From positions 1 to 63,059 of the forward strand of contig CAYTLW010000035.1 in assembly GCA_964438735.1 (NCBI GenBank): a stretch of DNA of 63,059 bases. Reading direction: 5' to 3'. Numbering within the stretch: the first letter of the stretch is position 1; each line of letters begins with the position of its first letter. This DNA comes from CAYTLW01 sp964438735. Its GTDB lineage: Bacteria; Myxococcota_A; UBA9042. Positions 6,808 to 17,800 of this stretch are shown in pieces. The position numbers and the translations under genes are program-made. The notes under the pieces are model-generated. The model did not search any database. It saw only the letters and a list, made by a program, of their open reading frames with translations, and was not told where the DNA came from.

Positions 6808-8262
6808 CTAGCGAGACTTCTTGGGCATCAAGAACAGCCGCCGGCGGCCGCGCATCACCCGCAGCGGCACCATCTCGTTGACGGCGAAGCTGTCGGCGAA
6901 CTGGCGCAGGCCGCTGGAGCTGGTCAGGGGCGTGCGATAGCCGCCAACGATCACGTCACGGGGGCTCAACCCGACCAGATCCGCCGGGCCGCCGCGATCG
7001 ACCTTGATCACCAGGACTCCGGCTGACGCGCTGAGCCGGAAGCGTCGACGCAGCGCCGGCGTGAGGGTGGTCACCTTCATGCCCAGACCGCCGACAAAGA
7101 CCTCGGTGGTCGGCTGCACGGGCGCCCTGCCGTGGCCGCCGAGCTTGCGGGGCAGCGCCGTCAGCTTGACCTGAACGGCCTTGGGCGCGCCCTCGCGGAT
7201 CAACTCGACCTTGGCCGCCGTGCCGACGCCGGCTGAGGCGGCCAGCCAGGGCAGGTCGGTGGAGCGGCGCACGTCGTGGCCGTTGAAGCGCACGATCACG
7301 TCGCCGGGCAGCAGGCCGGCCTTGGCCGCAGGACTGCCGGAGACCAGGCGCTCGATGTAGGCGCCGGCGGCGCGCTTCAGGCCCAAGGTGCGGGCCACCT
7401 GAGGTGTCACCTCGCGTACCGAGATGCCCAACCAGGAGCGCTCGATGCGACCGCGGACCAGCTGCGGGATCAGCTTCTTGGCCATGTTGGCGGGGATGGC
7501 GAAGCCGATGCCCTGGGCCTTGCCGTGCACGGCCGAGTTGATGCCCACCACCTGGCCGCGGATGTTGACCAGCGGCCCGCCGGAGTTGCCGGGATTGATG
7601 CTGGCGTCGGTCTGGATGTAGTTCGAGTAGCGGGTCTTGCCGGGCATGATGGTGCTGCGCCCCTTGGCGCTGACGATGCCGGCGGTGACCGTGTGGCCGA
7701 GGCCGTAGGGGTTGCCGATGGCCACGACCCACTCGCCGATCTCGAGCTTGTCCGAGTCGCCCAGTGGAGCGACCGGGAAGGGCGTGGGGGCGGCCACCTT
7801 GATGAGGGCCAGGTCGGTATAGGGATCTGAGCCCACCACGCGCGCCTGATAGGTGCGGTCGCCCACGGTACGCACGGTGATCTGGCGCGCGCCGGCGATG
7901 ACGTGATGGTTGGTCAGGGCGTAGCCGTCCCGGTGGATGAAGAAGCCGGTGCCGCTGGCATTGGAGGGCGCCGCAGCCTGGTTTTCACCGCGACCGCCCC
8001 AGGTGTTGTAGGCCACGCGCACGGTGGTGATGTTGATGACCGTAGGTGAGACGACCTTGGACAACTTGGCGAAGGCGCCCATGGTCACCGGCGTGTCGGG
8101 TGACAGGCCGGTCTCCGCCGGCTGCTTGTCGGTCCAGAGCTGCGCATTTGCCGGCGCGGTCGCGGTCGGCGCGGCGGCCGCGACAGCGGCTACCAGCCAG
8201 AGCGAAACGAGTCCGGTCAGCGCCCCCAGCCTGTGTCGACCGATCCCCGTGCCGCGCAACAT
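6808..8262 (-). CDS. htrA: HtrA/DegP-family periplasmic serine protease with two PDZ domains
   Basis: A 484-residue exported protease. The start at 8262 (MLRGTGIGRHRL) is chosen because GGAGGTGGGG precedes it; an open extension to 8322 lacks a ribosome site. The signal sequence is residues 1-40, with cleavage probably near APANA. The chymotrypsin-like domain carries the triad H120 (TNHHV), D150 (YTDLAL) and S227 (NPGNSGGP). The first PDZ is at about 275-370 (GAYIERLVSGSPAAKAGLLPGD). A weaker second PDZ follows (GVLVIKVDRGGPADLVGLSPRDV), and the protein ends MPKKSR. HtrA proteins degrade or refold misfolded envelope proteins. It lies downstream of a minus-strand cluster encoding very large exported proteins, so a quality-control role for them is a reasonable inference. 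Confidence 0.93.
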   Translation of the reverse strand: MLRGTGIGRHRLGALTGLVSLWLVAAVAAAAPTATAPANAQLWTDKQPAETGLSPDTPVTMGAFAKLSKVVSPTVINITTVRVAYNTWGGRGENQAAAPSNASGTGFFIHRDGYALTNHHVIAGARQITVRTVGDRTYQARVVGSDPYTDLALIKVAAPTPFPVAPLGDSDKLEIGEWVVAIGNPYGLGHTVTAGIVSAKGRSTIMPGKTRYSNYIQTDASINPGNSGGPLVNIRGQVVGINSAVHGKAQGIGFAIPANMAKKLIPQLVRGRIERSWLGISVREVTPQVARTLGLKRAAGAYIERLVSGSPAAKAGLLPGDVIVRFNGHDVRRSTDLPWLAASAGVGTAAKVELIREGAPKAVQVKLTALPRKLGGHGRAPVQPTTEVFVGGLGMKVTTLTPALRRRFRLSASAGVLVIKVDRGGPADLVGLSPRDVIVGGYRTPLTSSSGLRQFADSFAVNEMVPLRVMRGRRRLFLMPKKSR

Positions 8263-8390
8263 CCCCACCTCCGATTCGACGACGGGCACGCTTAACGAGG
8301 CAGCGCCGCCGTGGCTCGCCATAGCGATCCAACGGCGGAGTATAGGTCAATATTCCTGATCGCGGTGATCCGAGGCCGTCAAGAAGCCGT

Positions 8391-8780
8391 CTACTCGACG
8401 ATCAAGTCCTCGTAGTAGTCGTCAGGCGGCACGCAGTATTTCTCTGCCGGCTTGCCGTCGAGCGGGCCGGCGAATTCCCAGCATGTGCCCTGGATGCTGT
8501 CCTGGACGCAGTCCGCATCCGCCTGGCATGGCGTCGTGCAGACCGCCTGGCGCGAGAAGTAGCTCAGGCAGACATTCTGCGGGCAATGGGGGTGCTGGCG
8601 CACGACGCAGCTGGTGCTGTTGGTCTTGCTGGAGCTGGTGCCGCTGCAGATGTTCTTGCTGGTGACCTCTTTGTCCAGCTGGCAGGAGGAGTAGGCCACC
8701 TCTGTCTCGCAACCGCCGAGACAGGCGAGCATCAAGGCGATGCCGAGGGCGGTGACGATGCTGGTGGTCTTGCGAGCCAT
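8391..8780 (-). CDS. Small Cys-rich lipoprotein
   Basis: A 129-residue protein with a lipoprotein signal peptide: MARKTTSIVTALGIALMLAC followed by the lipobox LGGC, the lipidated Cys being residue 24. The ATG at 8780 is preceded by AGGGGATCC. The mature part has about ten cysteines spaced like a disulfide-rich domain (CQLDKE, CSGTSS, CVVRQHPHC, CLSYF, CTTPC, CVQD, CWEF, CVPP) and an acidic C-terminus (DDYYEDLIVE). No known domain is recognised. It lies 69 bp downstream of the giant outer-membrane protein gene on the same strand and may be its last operon partner. Disulfide formation in the envelope is inferred from cysteine content. Confidence 0.8.
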   Translation of the reverse strand: MARKTTSIVTALGIALMLACLGGCETEVAYSSCQLDKEVTSKNICSGTSSSKTNSTSCVVRQHPHCPQNVCLSYFSRQAVCTTPCQADADCVQDSIQGTCWEFAGPLDGKPAEKYCVPPDDYYEDLIVE

Positions 8781-8849
8781 GGATCCCCTGTCTGCCACTT
8801 CGAGGCCGGACAATCAAGCCGACGCCATGTCGAGCCCCGGGCGCGTCGA

Positions 8850-11800
8850 TCAGTACATACCGATCATGCGCAGGAAGAAGCCGCCCTCGTTGCGTTCGAT
8901 GTCCCCAGCCGCCGTCTCGGCGAAACGGCTGAAGTTGTAGCCGGCGCCCACGCGAAGCGCCTTGCCCACCAGCCAGGCGGCCTCGACCAGCGCGCCATGC
9001 TCGAGGTTCTTGCCGTTGTCGCCACCGATGCCCACCTTCAGGAAGCGGTACTCGGCCGCCGCGTCCACCATCGAGCTGAGGTGGTAGCCCATTCGGCTGA
9101 TGAACAGCCAGGTGTCCACCGTCGCCTCGGGCACCTCGCCGAAGCGCTCCTTCGCCCGCCGCAGGGCCAGCTTATGACTCCACTGCAGGTTGGCCGGCAG
9201 CTCGACGATGGGCTCGACGCTGAAGATGTGCTTGATGCTGTGCTCACCCACGCCCAGGTCGGCGGCGACGGGCCGCTTCTCGATCAGGTGGGTGTACTTG
9301 CTGATCACGTTCAGACGACCGGCGCCGGCGGGTCGCCAGGCGGTGCCGATGGTGCCCTGCAGGGTCTCGGCCTCGAGGCGATCGAGGGTCTGGTTGTCGG
9401 TGCGCAGGTAGTTGGCCCGGCCGAAGAAGGTCAGCGAGCGGGTGGCGCGGGCGGTGATCGCGTTCAATGAGACGATCTGCAGGCGTCGCTGGCCGCCGTA
9501 GTTCTCATCGCCCCGGTCGACGCGCACCTCCTGGCGGCTGGTCAGCTTCCACAAGCGATGTCGCAGCCACTCGCCCCCCACAGACAGGGCATCGCGGGCG
9601 GTCTCGCCGACGGGACCGGAGAAGGTCTGCGAGCGCTCGTAACTGGCGTCCAGGTTGAGGCCGGGCGCGATCTGGAAGCGCTTGCCCACGCCCATGATGG
9701 CCCGATTCATGCGGCCGGCGTTGAGCGCGTCGACCTGGTACTCGCCCCAGGCGCGGCTGGTCTTGTCATTGCCATAGCGGCTCTCGGCGCCCAGGACCGT
9801 GGCGCTCACCGGGCGGCCGGTGTCGTAGCTGTCTTCGAGGCGTTGTTGCAGGTAGAGGCTCGAGCGCTCGTCCAGGCGCGTGCGAATGCCCGCCATGGTC
9901 GCGTTCTGGCCGCCCCAGCCGATGCGCTCGTTGAGCACGATGGACAGGTCCTTGCCGAGCTTGTATTCGCCGCCCGCCACGGTGGCGAAGTGATCGGTGT
10001 AGCGATGCTCGGGGCGATACTGGTTGGGATCGCCGCCACCGATGAACTGCTGCTCGCCGCGCAGGGTCAGGCGCGGGGTGACGCGGTAGGCGGCGCCGCC
10101 GGTGACGGTGCCGCTGTGGCGACCGGTGCCCACGGCATCGTCGGCGTGCATCCAGCCCAGGGAACCCAGCAGGGTCCAGCGGCCCATGCGATGGCTGTCC
10201 TGGATGGTCGCCATCTGGCGTTGCAGCGGCGTGAACGAGCCCGATGTGGCCAGCGCGCCGGCGCCCCAGAGCGGGCCCATGTCGACGCCCTGGAAGGGAT
10301 CGCGGCGGCTGTCGGTGAAGATGGCGTCGTAGCGCAACGCCAGGTTGTTGCCGGGCGCGATGGCGAAGATCGTCTCGGCGCCGGCCTTCTGCTGGCCCTG
10401 CTCGGTCAAGACGCCGCCGGTGTGGAAGCCTTGCTGGACCCACTTGTACCAGGCCTTGACGTGGCCCCAGCGCTTGGGCGCCTTGTCCTTTTCGCCCGCC
10501 TTGGCCGCGGACAGGCGCAGCGGCTGCACGCCGAAGAGCCCGCCCAGGTCGCGCATGTCGCTGTCCAGGCGCAGGCCCAGGGCGTGGCCAGAGACCCGGG
10601 AGTCCAGGTGGCCACCGGTCTGTGCATCGCCGGTGCCGAAGGTCAGGCCGCCGTCATCGGAGACGGAGACCAGGCTGTCGCGCGAGCGGCTCCAGCCATA
10701 CTCGGCGCGCAGGCGGGAGTGCTTGCCGATCTTGAGCTCGGCGTGGGCGCCGGCGAGCTGGTAGGCGACCTCGCTGCCGTCACGCTGCTCCTGCACATAG
10801 GTGCCGCCCAGGGTGACCTTGCCACCGGCGAGCTTCTCCTGGAGCTGACCGCCGAAGTTGGTGCCGGCGACGCCGTCATCGAGGTTGCGCGCCTCGTAGG
10901 TCACGTGCACGAAGACCGCGTGCCCGTTCCAGTGCAGGTACTGACCCGGCTGGCCGGCGCTGCCGACGGTGAAGAAGCTGTCCACGGCGCTGGAAACCGG
11001 CGACTTGAACAGCAGCCGACCCTCGCGATAGTCGATGGTGTAGTCGTTGTTGCGAGCCTGGGGCACGCGGCCCAACTCCATGTTGGAGTCGCGATCGCGG
11101 ATGACGACCCAGACCTTCTCCGAACCCGCCAGCACGTCGCGCCCGGACAGGTAGAAGAGCGAGCCGCCCGTGCCGCGCATCAGGTCCGTGCGCCGGCTGA
11201 GCTGCCGATCTTCGGTCGCCACGAATGCCTTGGCCTGGGTGTCGAAGTCGCCGCCGAGCACCTTGTTCAGGTGGACCATGGCGCCGTACATGGCGCGGTC
11301 GTAGCGAACCAGCTCGAAGCCGCCAATGGCCGAGCGGAAGTTGCCCAACATGGCCGTGCTGCGATCGGCCTCCACCAGCACATAGACCTTGCCGCGGGCG
11401 CGCGCATCCTGCACGTCCTCCGAAGCGTCGCCGTAGACCGGATAGAAGCGCTCCGGATCGAGCAGGTTGGTCTTGAAGTCTTCGATATCCGGGTCCTTCG
11501 CCGTGTCCACATGGGCGGTGTAGCGGATCGACTTGAAGCCGGCCCAGTCGCCCTTGATGCGACCCTTGAGGTAGAGCGCCGCGCGGCCGTGCAGCTTGAG
11601 CTTGTCGCCCACCTTGATGGTGGTCTGGTCGCTCAGCCCCTGGATGTTCGCCGTGGTCTGCGCCAGGGCGGTATCGGCGATCGCCAGCAGGAAGAAGGCG
11701 CGCTCGGACAGCTCCACGGTGCGTTCGATCTTCGCCACGTTGCCGGCCTTGTCGGTGGCGCTGATGATCAGCTTGCTGCGGCCGGGCTTGAGCTTGACCA

Positions 11801-14800
11801 CGGTGTAGAAGCTGCCGTCGCCATCGAGCAGAACCTCTCGGCCGTTGATCTTGATGGCGTTGCCGGGCGCCGTCCGGCCGCTGATGGCCAGGCGCTCCGA
11901 ACGCAGCTTGGCGCCTTCCTTGGGCAGCACCACCGCCAGTCGGGCGGCGGGCAGCTCGCTGCTGGCGGCGGGCTGGGGCGGCGGCGTGAACATGGCCCCC
12001 GTCACAGCCTTGTCGGTCGATTTGGCGGATGCCTTGTCGGCGGCCTTGCCCCCGGGCTTGTCGACGGCCTTGTCGACGGCCTCGCCCTTCTTTGCGGCCT
12101 TCTTGCCGGCCTTCTTGCGCGCGGCGGCCTCTGCGCGTGCCGCGGCGCGTTCCTGGTCGGCCTTGTCCAGCTCGCGCCGCATCTGGTCGATGACGCCGGC
12201 GCCGAAGTGCATCAGGCCGCCCTTGTCGTCCACCTGGGGCGCCTTGCTCGTCGCCTCTGCACCCGGATTGACCGCCAGCACCCGCTTCCACAATCGGCCC
12301 TGGCCGTCGTCCTGCTGCAGCTCGATAAGCGTCGGTTTGCCGACCCGTACACGCACGGTTCGCGGCGGTCGGTTGCCGTCGCCGATCACCGGCTTGCCAG
12401 CGACCCAGAGGCCAGCGGTGACGGTGAAGGGTTTGGGTTTGGTGCTGCCCGACGAACCGGTGACCTGGTGTCGGAAGCGAATCTCGATCCGGTCCACACC
12501 CAGCTTGCTGCCGTCTGGATCAGCGTCCGGCAGAGCAGCGCCGACGCCGAAGACCACCAGGCGGTCACGGCGCACACCGGCGTCCAGCAGCGCGGCGCGC
12601 ACGTTCTTGGCGGCCAGGGTGGTGCGCCTGGCGGAGTCCTTGGTGATGCTGTGCACGCTGACCACGGCGATGTGTCGGGTCCGCTGTCGCAGGGTGTCGG
12701 CGGAGCGCTCCAGCCACTCGCCCAGGCTCGGCGTGAGCTCACCATTGCTGCGGAAGAGATCGGCGCGCACCACCTTGTCCGGTGGTGTCGAGGGCACCAG
12801 TCCAACGCCGCCGGCGAGCAACCGCAGGGTGGCGGGCGCGGTACGCCAGCCCACCAGGCCGCTACCAGCGCCACCGGGCGCGGGGATCAGCACCTCCATG
12901 GCCAGGCCGTAGCGGCCAGCCTTCAACGCCTTGCCCTGGATGGCGCTGGAGGGATCCCAGAAGAATGTCGACGGCAGGGGCACCGGCAGACGTGTTCGCT
13001 GCACGATGTGGCCTTCGCGATCCATGACCACGACGGCGGCCTCCTTGGCCTCCTCCGGCATACCCTCGGTGGACAGCACCACGCGGCCGAGGATGCGTCC
13101 CTCGGCCATGGGCAGTGGCATGTTGGGCACTCTCAGCTTCAGCGGCTGACTGACTGGATCGAGGCGCACGCCCGCAATGCGCACGCCCATGGGCATCTCG
13201 AAGGCGATGGGCACGTCGACCCATGCGGCGCCACTGGCTTTGCCCGGCACGGGGACCAGGGTGCGGCCGGGGCGCGCCGGGGCAGGTTTGGGTTTCGGTT
13301 TCGGAGCCGGTTTCGGCACCACCACGGCCGGCTTCGGCTTCGGAGTCGGCTTGGGCACCACGACCACAGGCTTCGGCGCAGGCTTCGGCGCAGGTTTCGG
13401 CACCACGACCGCCGGTTTGGGTTTCGGCACCGGTTTGGGCGCGGGCTTCACGACAGGCTTCGGAGCTGGTTTCGGCGCCACGACCACGGGCTTCGGAGCC
13501 GGTTTCGGCGCCACGACCACGGGCTTCGGAGCCGGTTTCGGTGGCACGACCACGGGCTTGGGTGCCGGTTTCGGTGCCACGACCACGGGCTTGGGGGCCG
13601 GTTTCGGCGTCGGCTTTGCGACGGGCTTCGGCGCGGGCTTGCCGACAGGCTTCGGCGCGGGTTTCGGCGGGGGCTTCGGCGCCGGCTTCGGCGTGGCCTC
13701 GGCCGGTTTGGGCGCCGGCTTCGGCGTCTCGGGCGGCGGCACCACCTCGGCTGGCACCTCGGGCCGGACCACCGATTGCAGCAGCCCGCCGGCGGGCGGC
13801 AGCTTGACGCGATCGGGCGAGATCGCCGGGGCCAGGGAGACGTACGCGTCGCGGCGACGCCCGTCTGCAGCCCGAAGGCCCACGATCAGGCGCCCGTCGG
13901 CAGGTCGGGCGATGAGCTCAGCGAAGCGGCCATCGGCCTGCACATCCATCCGCTGACCGTTGGCCAGGGCGAGCCGGGGCCGGGGCTTGAGGCGCCACGG
14001 GGCGTTGGCGCCGGCCTTGAGCTGCCCGGCGATCTGCATCGGCATGGGCGCAGACCAGGCGCCGGCGCGATAGCGCGTCTCCGCGCGCAACACGGCCACG
14101 TAGCGGCGATCGGCCTTGAAGGCATCGGCGGGTGGCTGCACCACGAGGAGGGCCGGCGGCTTGCCCCGCCAGCTGCGTTCGAAGACGTAGGCGCCGATGC
14201 CGCCGCGCGCGTCGACCTCGCGCACCTCGAGCGCGTGACGGGTGAAGGCGCCCTCGCTCTGTACGCGAATGGTCAACGCCGCGTGGGCCAGGACCACCAC
14301 CGGCGTGACCTGCGTGGGCAGCGGCGTGGGCGGCTTGGCGGCGCCGTGGACCAGCGCAGCGCGCAGCCACTGCGGCGGCAGGGTGCGCTCGTCGATGATC
14401 ACCTCGAGGGACTCGGTGGCGCCGCGCAAGGAGACCACGCCGGCGCCGTTCTCGTCGATCTCCTGCGCGCGCTTGCGGGGCGCCGGCTGAACCGTCTGCG
14501 GGCGCACGGTGTCGAGCTCGCAGCTCACGCCGAAACGCAGCCCCAGGGCGATACCGCGGGTGACATAGAGCACGCGCTTGACGTCCGTGGTCATGGTGGA
14601 GCCCGGCGGCGTGGTCTCCAGGTCCAGCTTGAAGAGGTGGTTGCCCGGGTGGATGTCGACCAGGTGGAAGCGTCCGTGGCGATCGCTGTCGGCGTAGTGG
14701 CCGTTGTCGGCATAGACCCGGGCGCCGGGCAGGCCGGGTTCGCCGGGATCCTGGTCGCCGTCCCCGTCGGCGTCGCAGAAGACCTTGCCCATGACGATGC

Positions 14801-17800
14801 CGCGATCGAAGAGCGGATCGGCGCGCACCTGCATGCGACCCATGGCGGCCTTGGACAGTTCCACGCCGGCGGGATCGACCAGTTGGGAGCGATGCATCAG
14901 CCAGGCGCCCAGCTGGGCCGAGGGCAACACCACGGTCTGCATATGCAGCACCAGTTTGGCGCCAGCGGGCAGATCCAGGCCCATGCGATGGCCGGCGATG
15001 GGGGTCGCGCGCCAGGCCTCCAGCAGCGGACCGGTCATGGGCGCCAGGGCGATGTTGGTCGGCTTGGTCAGGCCCTTTTCGAACAGCTGCAGGCGGGCGG
15101 CGCCGGCCACCCGGCCCAGCCCCTCGGGTAGCAGATGACGGATCACAACGCCGCCCTTGGCGGTGAGCAGGTCGGCGGCGAAGGAGTGGGTCGAGCCGTT
15201 CTCGGCGGTCACGGTCACGTGCACCACCTCGCCGATCCGCGCCTGCGCCTTGCTCAGGTGCACGCTCAACTTGATGGCGTCGGCCATGGCGTCCACGGGC
15301 AGGTGGTTGTGGCGCGGTGAGGGCGGCGCCTGGTCGCCGCTGGCGCCCTGGCGGGTGAATCGGGTGAAGTAGCGCGGCAGGCCGGCGGTCAGCTTCGGCA
15401 AGGCGTCGGCGACCACCATGCCCAGCTTGTCCAGCAGGGCCAGGCCCGGTTCGGGGGCGCGCTGACTGGACGGGAAGGCCCAGGTGCCCCCCGCCCCTGC
15501 GGCGTCGATGCGATAGGCCCGTCCAGCGGGCGGAGCGAAGACGTAGGCGCCATCGCGGCCGGTGGTCTGGCCCTGCTGGCCGATGCCCAGGTCCGACTCG
15601 GGGACCAGCTGGCCCGGCGCGATGGGATCGGCGGCGTCGTAGTAGAGGAAGACCTTGATGCCGGCCACGCCGGTGCCCGCCTTGGCGTCGTAGACGCGTC
15701 CGGTGGGTGCCAGGGCAAGGTCCAGTTGGCGCGAATCGCCGGCACCCTGATCGAAGGTGGTCTCCAGGAAGAGGGTGCCCGCCGCCGACAGGACCCGCAC
15801 CCGACGCTCGCCGGCCGGCACCTGCTCGATGAGGTAGCGGCCCTGGCTGTCGGTGATGGCGCTCAGGGTCGGCCCGGTCTGACCCGCAGGCGGCTGAATG
15901 AGCACCTGGTAGCCGGTGAAGAAGAGGTCGCCCTCGGCAAAGGCGCCATCTTCGGCGCCCACATCTTCGAAGACCACGCCGCGCACCACGCCCACGCCAG
16001 CGGTGGCGCCGATGGTCACGCAGGCGGGTTTGGAGGTGGTGTCGACGATCGGAATCGGCGCGTCCGGCCCCGGGATCGAGAAGCGCGCCCGGGCCGTATT
16101 GCAGATGGCCTGGCCGCTGGGGGCGGTGTCGGCCACCTTGACCCGCAACGAGACCACGGCCTGGTCGCCATCGAGCACGGTGATGCCGGTCACACGCAGC
16201 GTGCCGGCGCCCTTGTCGGCGGCGGGCTGCAGGTCCAGCTGGGCACCCGGCGGCACCAGCACATCCTGGGGCGCGCCGCTGAGGCCCGCCGGCAGCAGGT
16301 CGATGAGCTCGACGTTGTTGAAGGGCGCATCGCTATGGTTGCGCATGGCGATGGTGTAGCGCAGCCAGTCGCCGGCGATGACCTGGCCGCCATTTTCGTC
16401 TTGCACCACCTTGGTGACGGTCATGGCGGCGCCGCCGCTGACGGTGATCACGGTCGGCTGGTTGCCGTTGCTGTCATCGCCGTCCGAATCGGAGGGCTCG
16501 GGCGCCAGCCCCTTGGCCTGCACCACCGCCTGGTTGCTGACCAGCTTGGTCTTGCCGATGCGCACCTGGAAGACCACCGTGCGCGCCGCGCCGGTGGCGA
16601 TGCTGCCCAGTTGGACCACGACCTTGCCCGCCGCCGCGTCCACGTGGCCGGCGTCGCCATCGGCGGCGTCGCTCAAAGGAGCATCGTCCAGTCGCAGGGT
16701 GCCGCCGATGTACTGCACACCCTCGGGGATGGGATCTTCGAGCACGGTCTCGTCGGCCGGTGCGGCGCCGTCGTTGTGCACCGTGATGGCGTAGCGCAAG
16801 GCGTCGCCAGGATCGGCCTTGCCGTTGCCGTCGGTGTCGATGAGCGTGACGACCTTGTCCGTGCGGCGCAGCGAAGCGCCCTTGCCGACCACCATCACCG
16901 CCGGGCCGATGGGCGTCGGCGGCACCTGGTCGGCCACCGCTGTGGCCAGGTTGCTGACCACAGCGCCGTCCACCACGTCCGAGCGCACACGGGTCCGGAA
17001 CTCGACGATGGCGGCGCCGGCGACTCCGGGTTGGACCGTGCCTGCCGACGCGCCAGGACTGGCCACCGCCAGCCCCTGCACCAGCGGCGAGGTGCCGTCC
17101 ACATCGGCCGCGGGCGACCCGTTCAGACGGGTCGAACCGAGGATGTAATCCATGCCGGCGGGGATCGGGTCGATCAGGCGCACGTTGTTGACCGGCTGGC
17201 CCGCGGTGGCGATGACCGTGATGCGCCAGGTGACGGTGTCGCCGGCCAGGAGCGGCGCGCCGTTGTCGTCGGTTCCGGTCTTGGTCGACGCTTCCAAAGC
17301 GCTGACCACGCGCACGGTGCTCACGGTGGGATCGCCGACCGTATCGGTGGCCGGATCGTCGCTGCCCACAGGCGCGTCCAGGCCGACCGCGTTGCCGAAG
17401 GCCTGGTTGGCGATCTTGGTTCCGTTGGCCACTTCGGCCAGCACGCGTATATCGACCTCGAGAACGACCACATCACCGGGTTCGATCAAAGCCAGTTCAG
17501 CCGTGGCCGGCGGCGCCCAGGTGATCTCCTGGCCATTAGCCACGCCCTTGGCACCCACCGCGACGACCTCGAGGTTGGCGTCCAAGGTGTCCACCACCTG
17601 CACCTGCTGGGCCGCTGCGGCGCCCTGCACCTGCACCTCGATGCGATAGCGGAGCACATCCAGCGGCGCCACCTTGCCGCCGTTCAGGTCCAGCACGGTC
17701 TTGCTCAGGACCAGCTTCGGCGCCGAGGCGATGGGCAGGTTGGCCGGCGGCGATGTCCATGCGATCTGGGTCTCGCCCTCGCGGGCGGTGGCGATGGCCT

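Noticed and set aside
13270..13735. CRISPR array
   Set aside because: The repeats are in-frame Pro-Lys codons without unique spacers.
9558..15131. 1857-codon open frame on the plus strand
   Set aside because: It runs antisense to the giant outer-membrane protein and has low-complexity His/Arg/Asp composition typical of GC-rich shadows.
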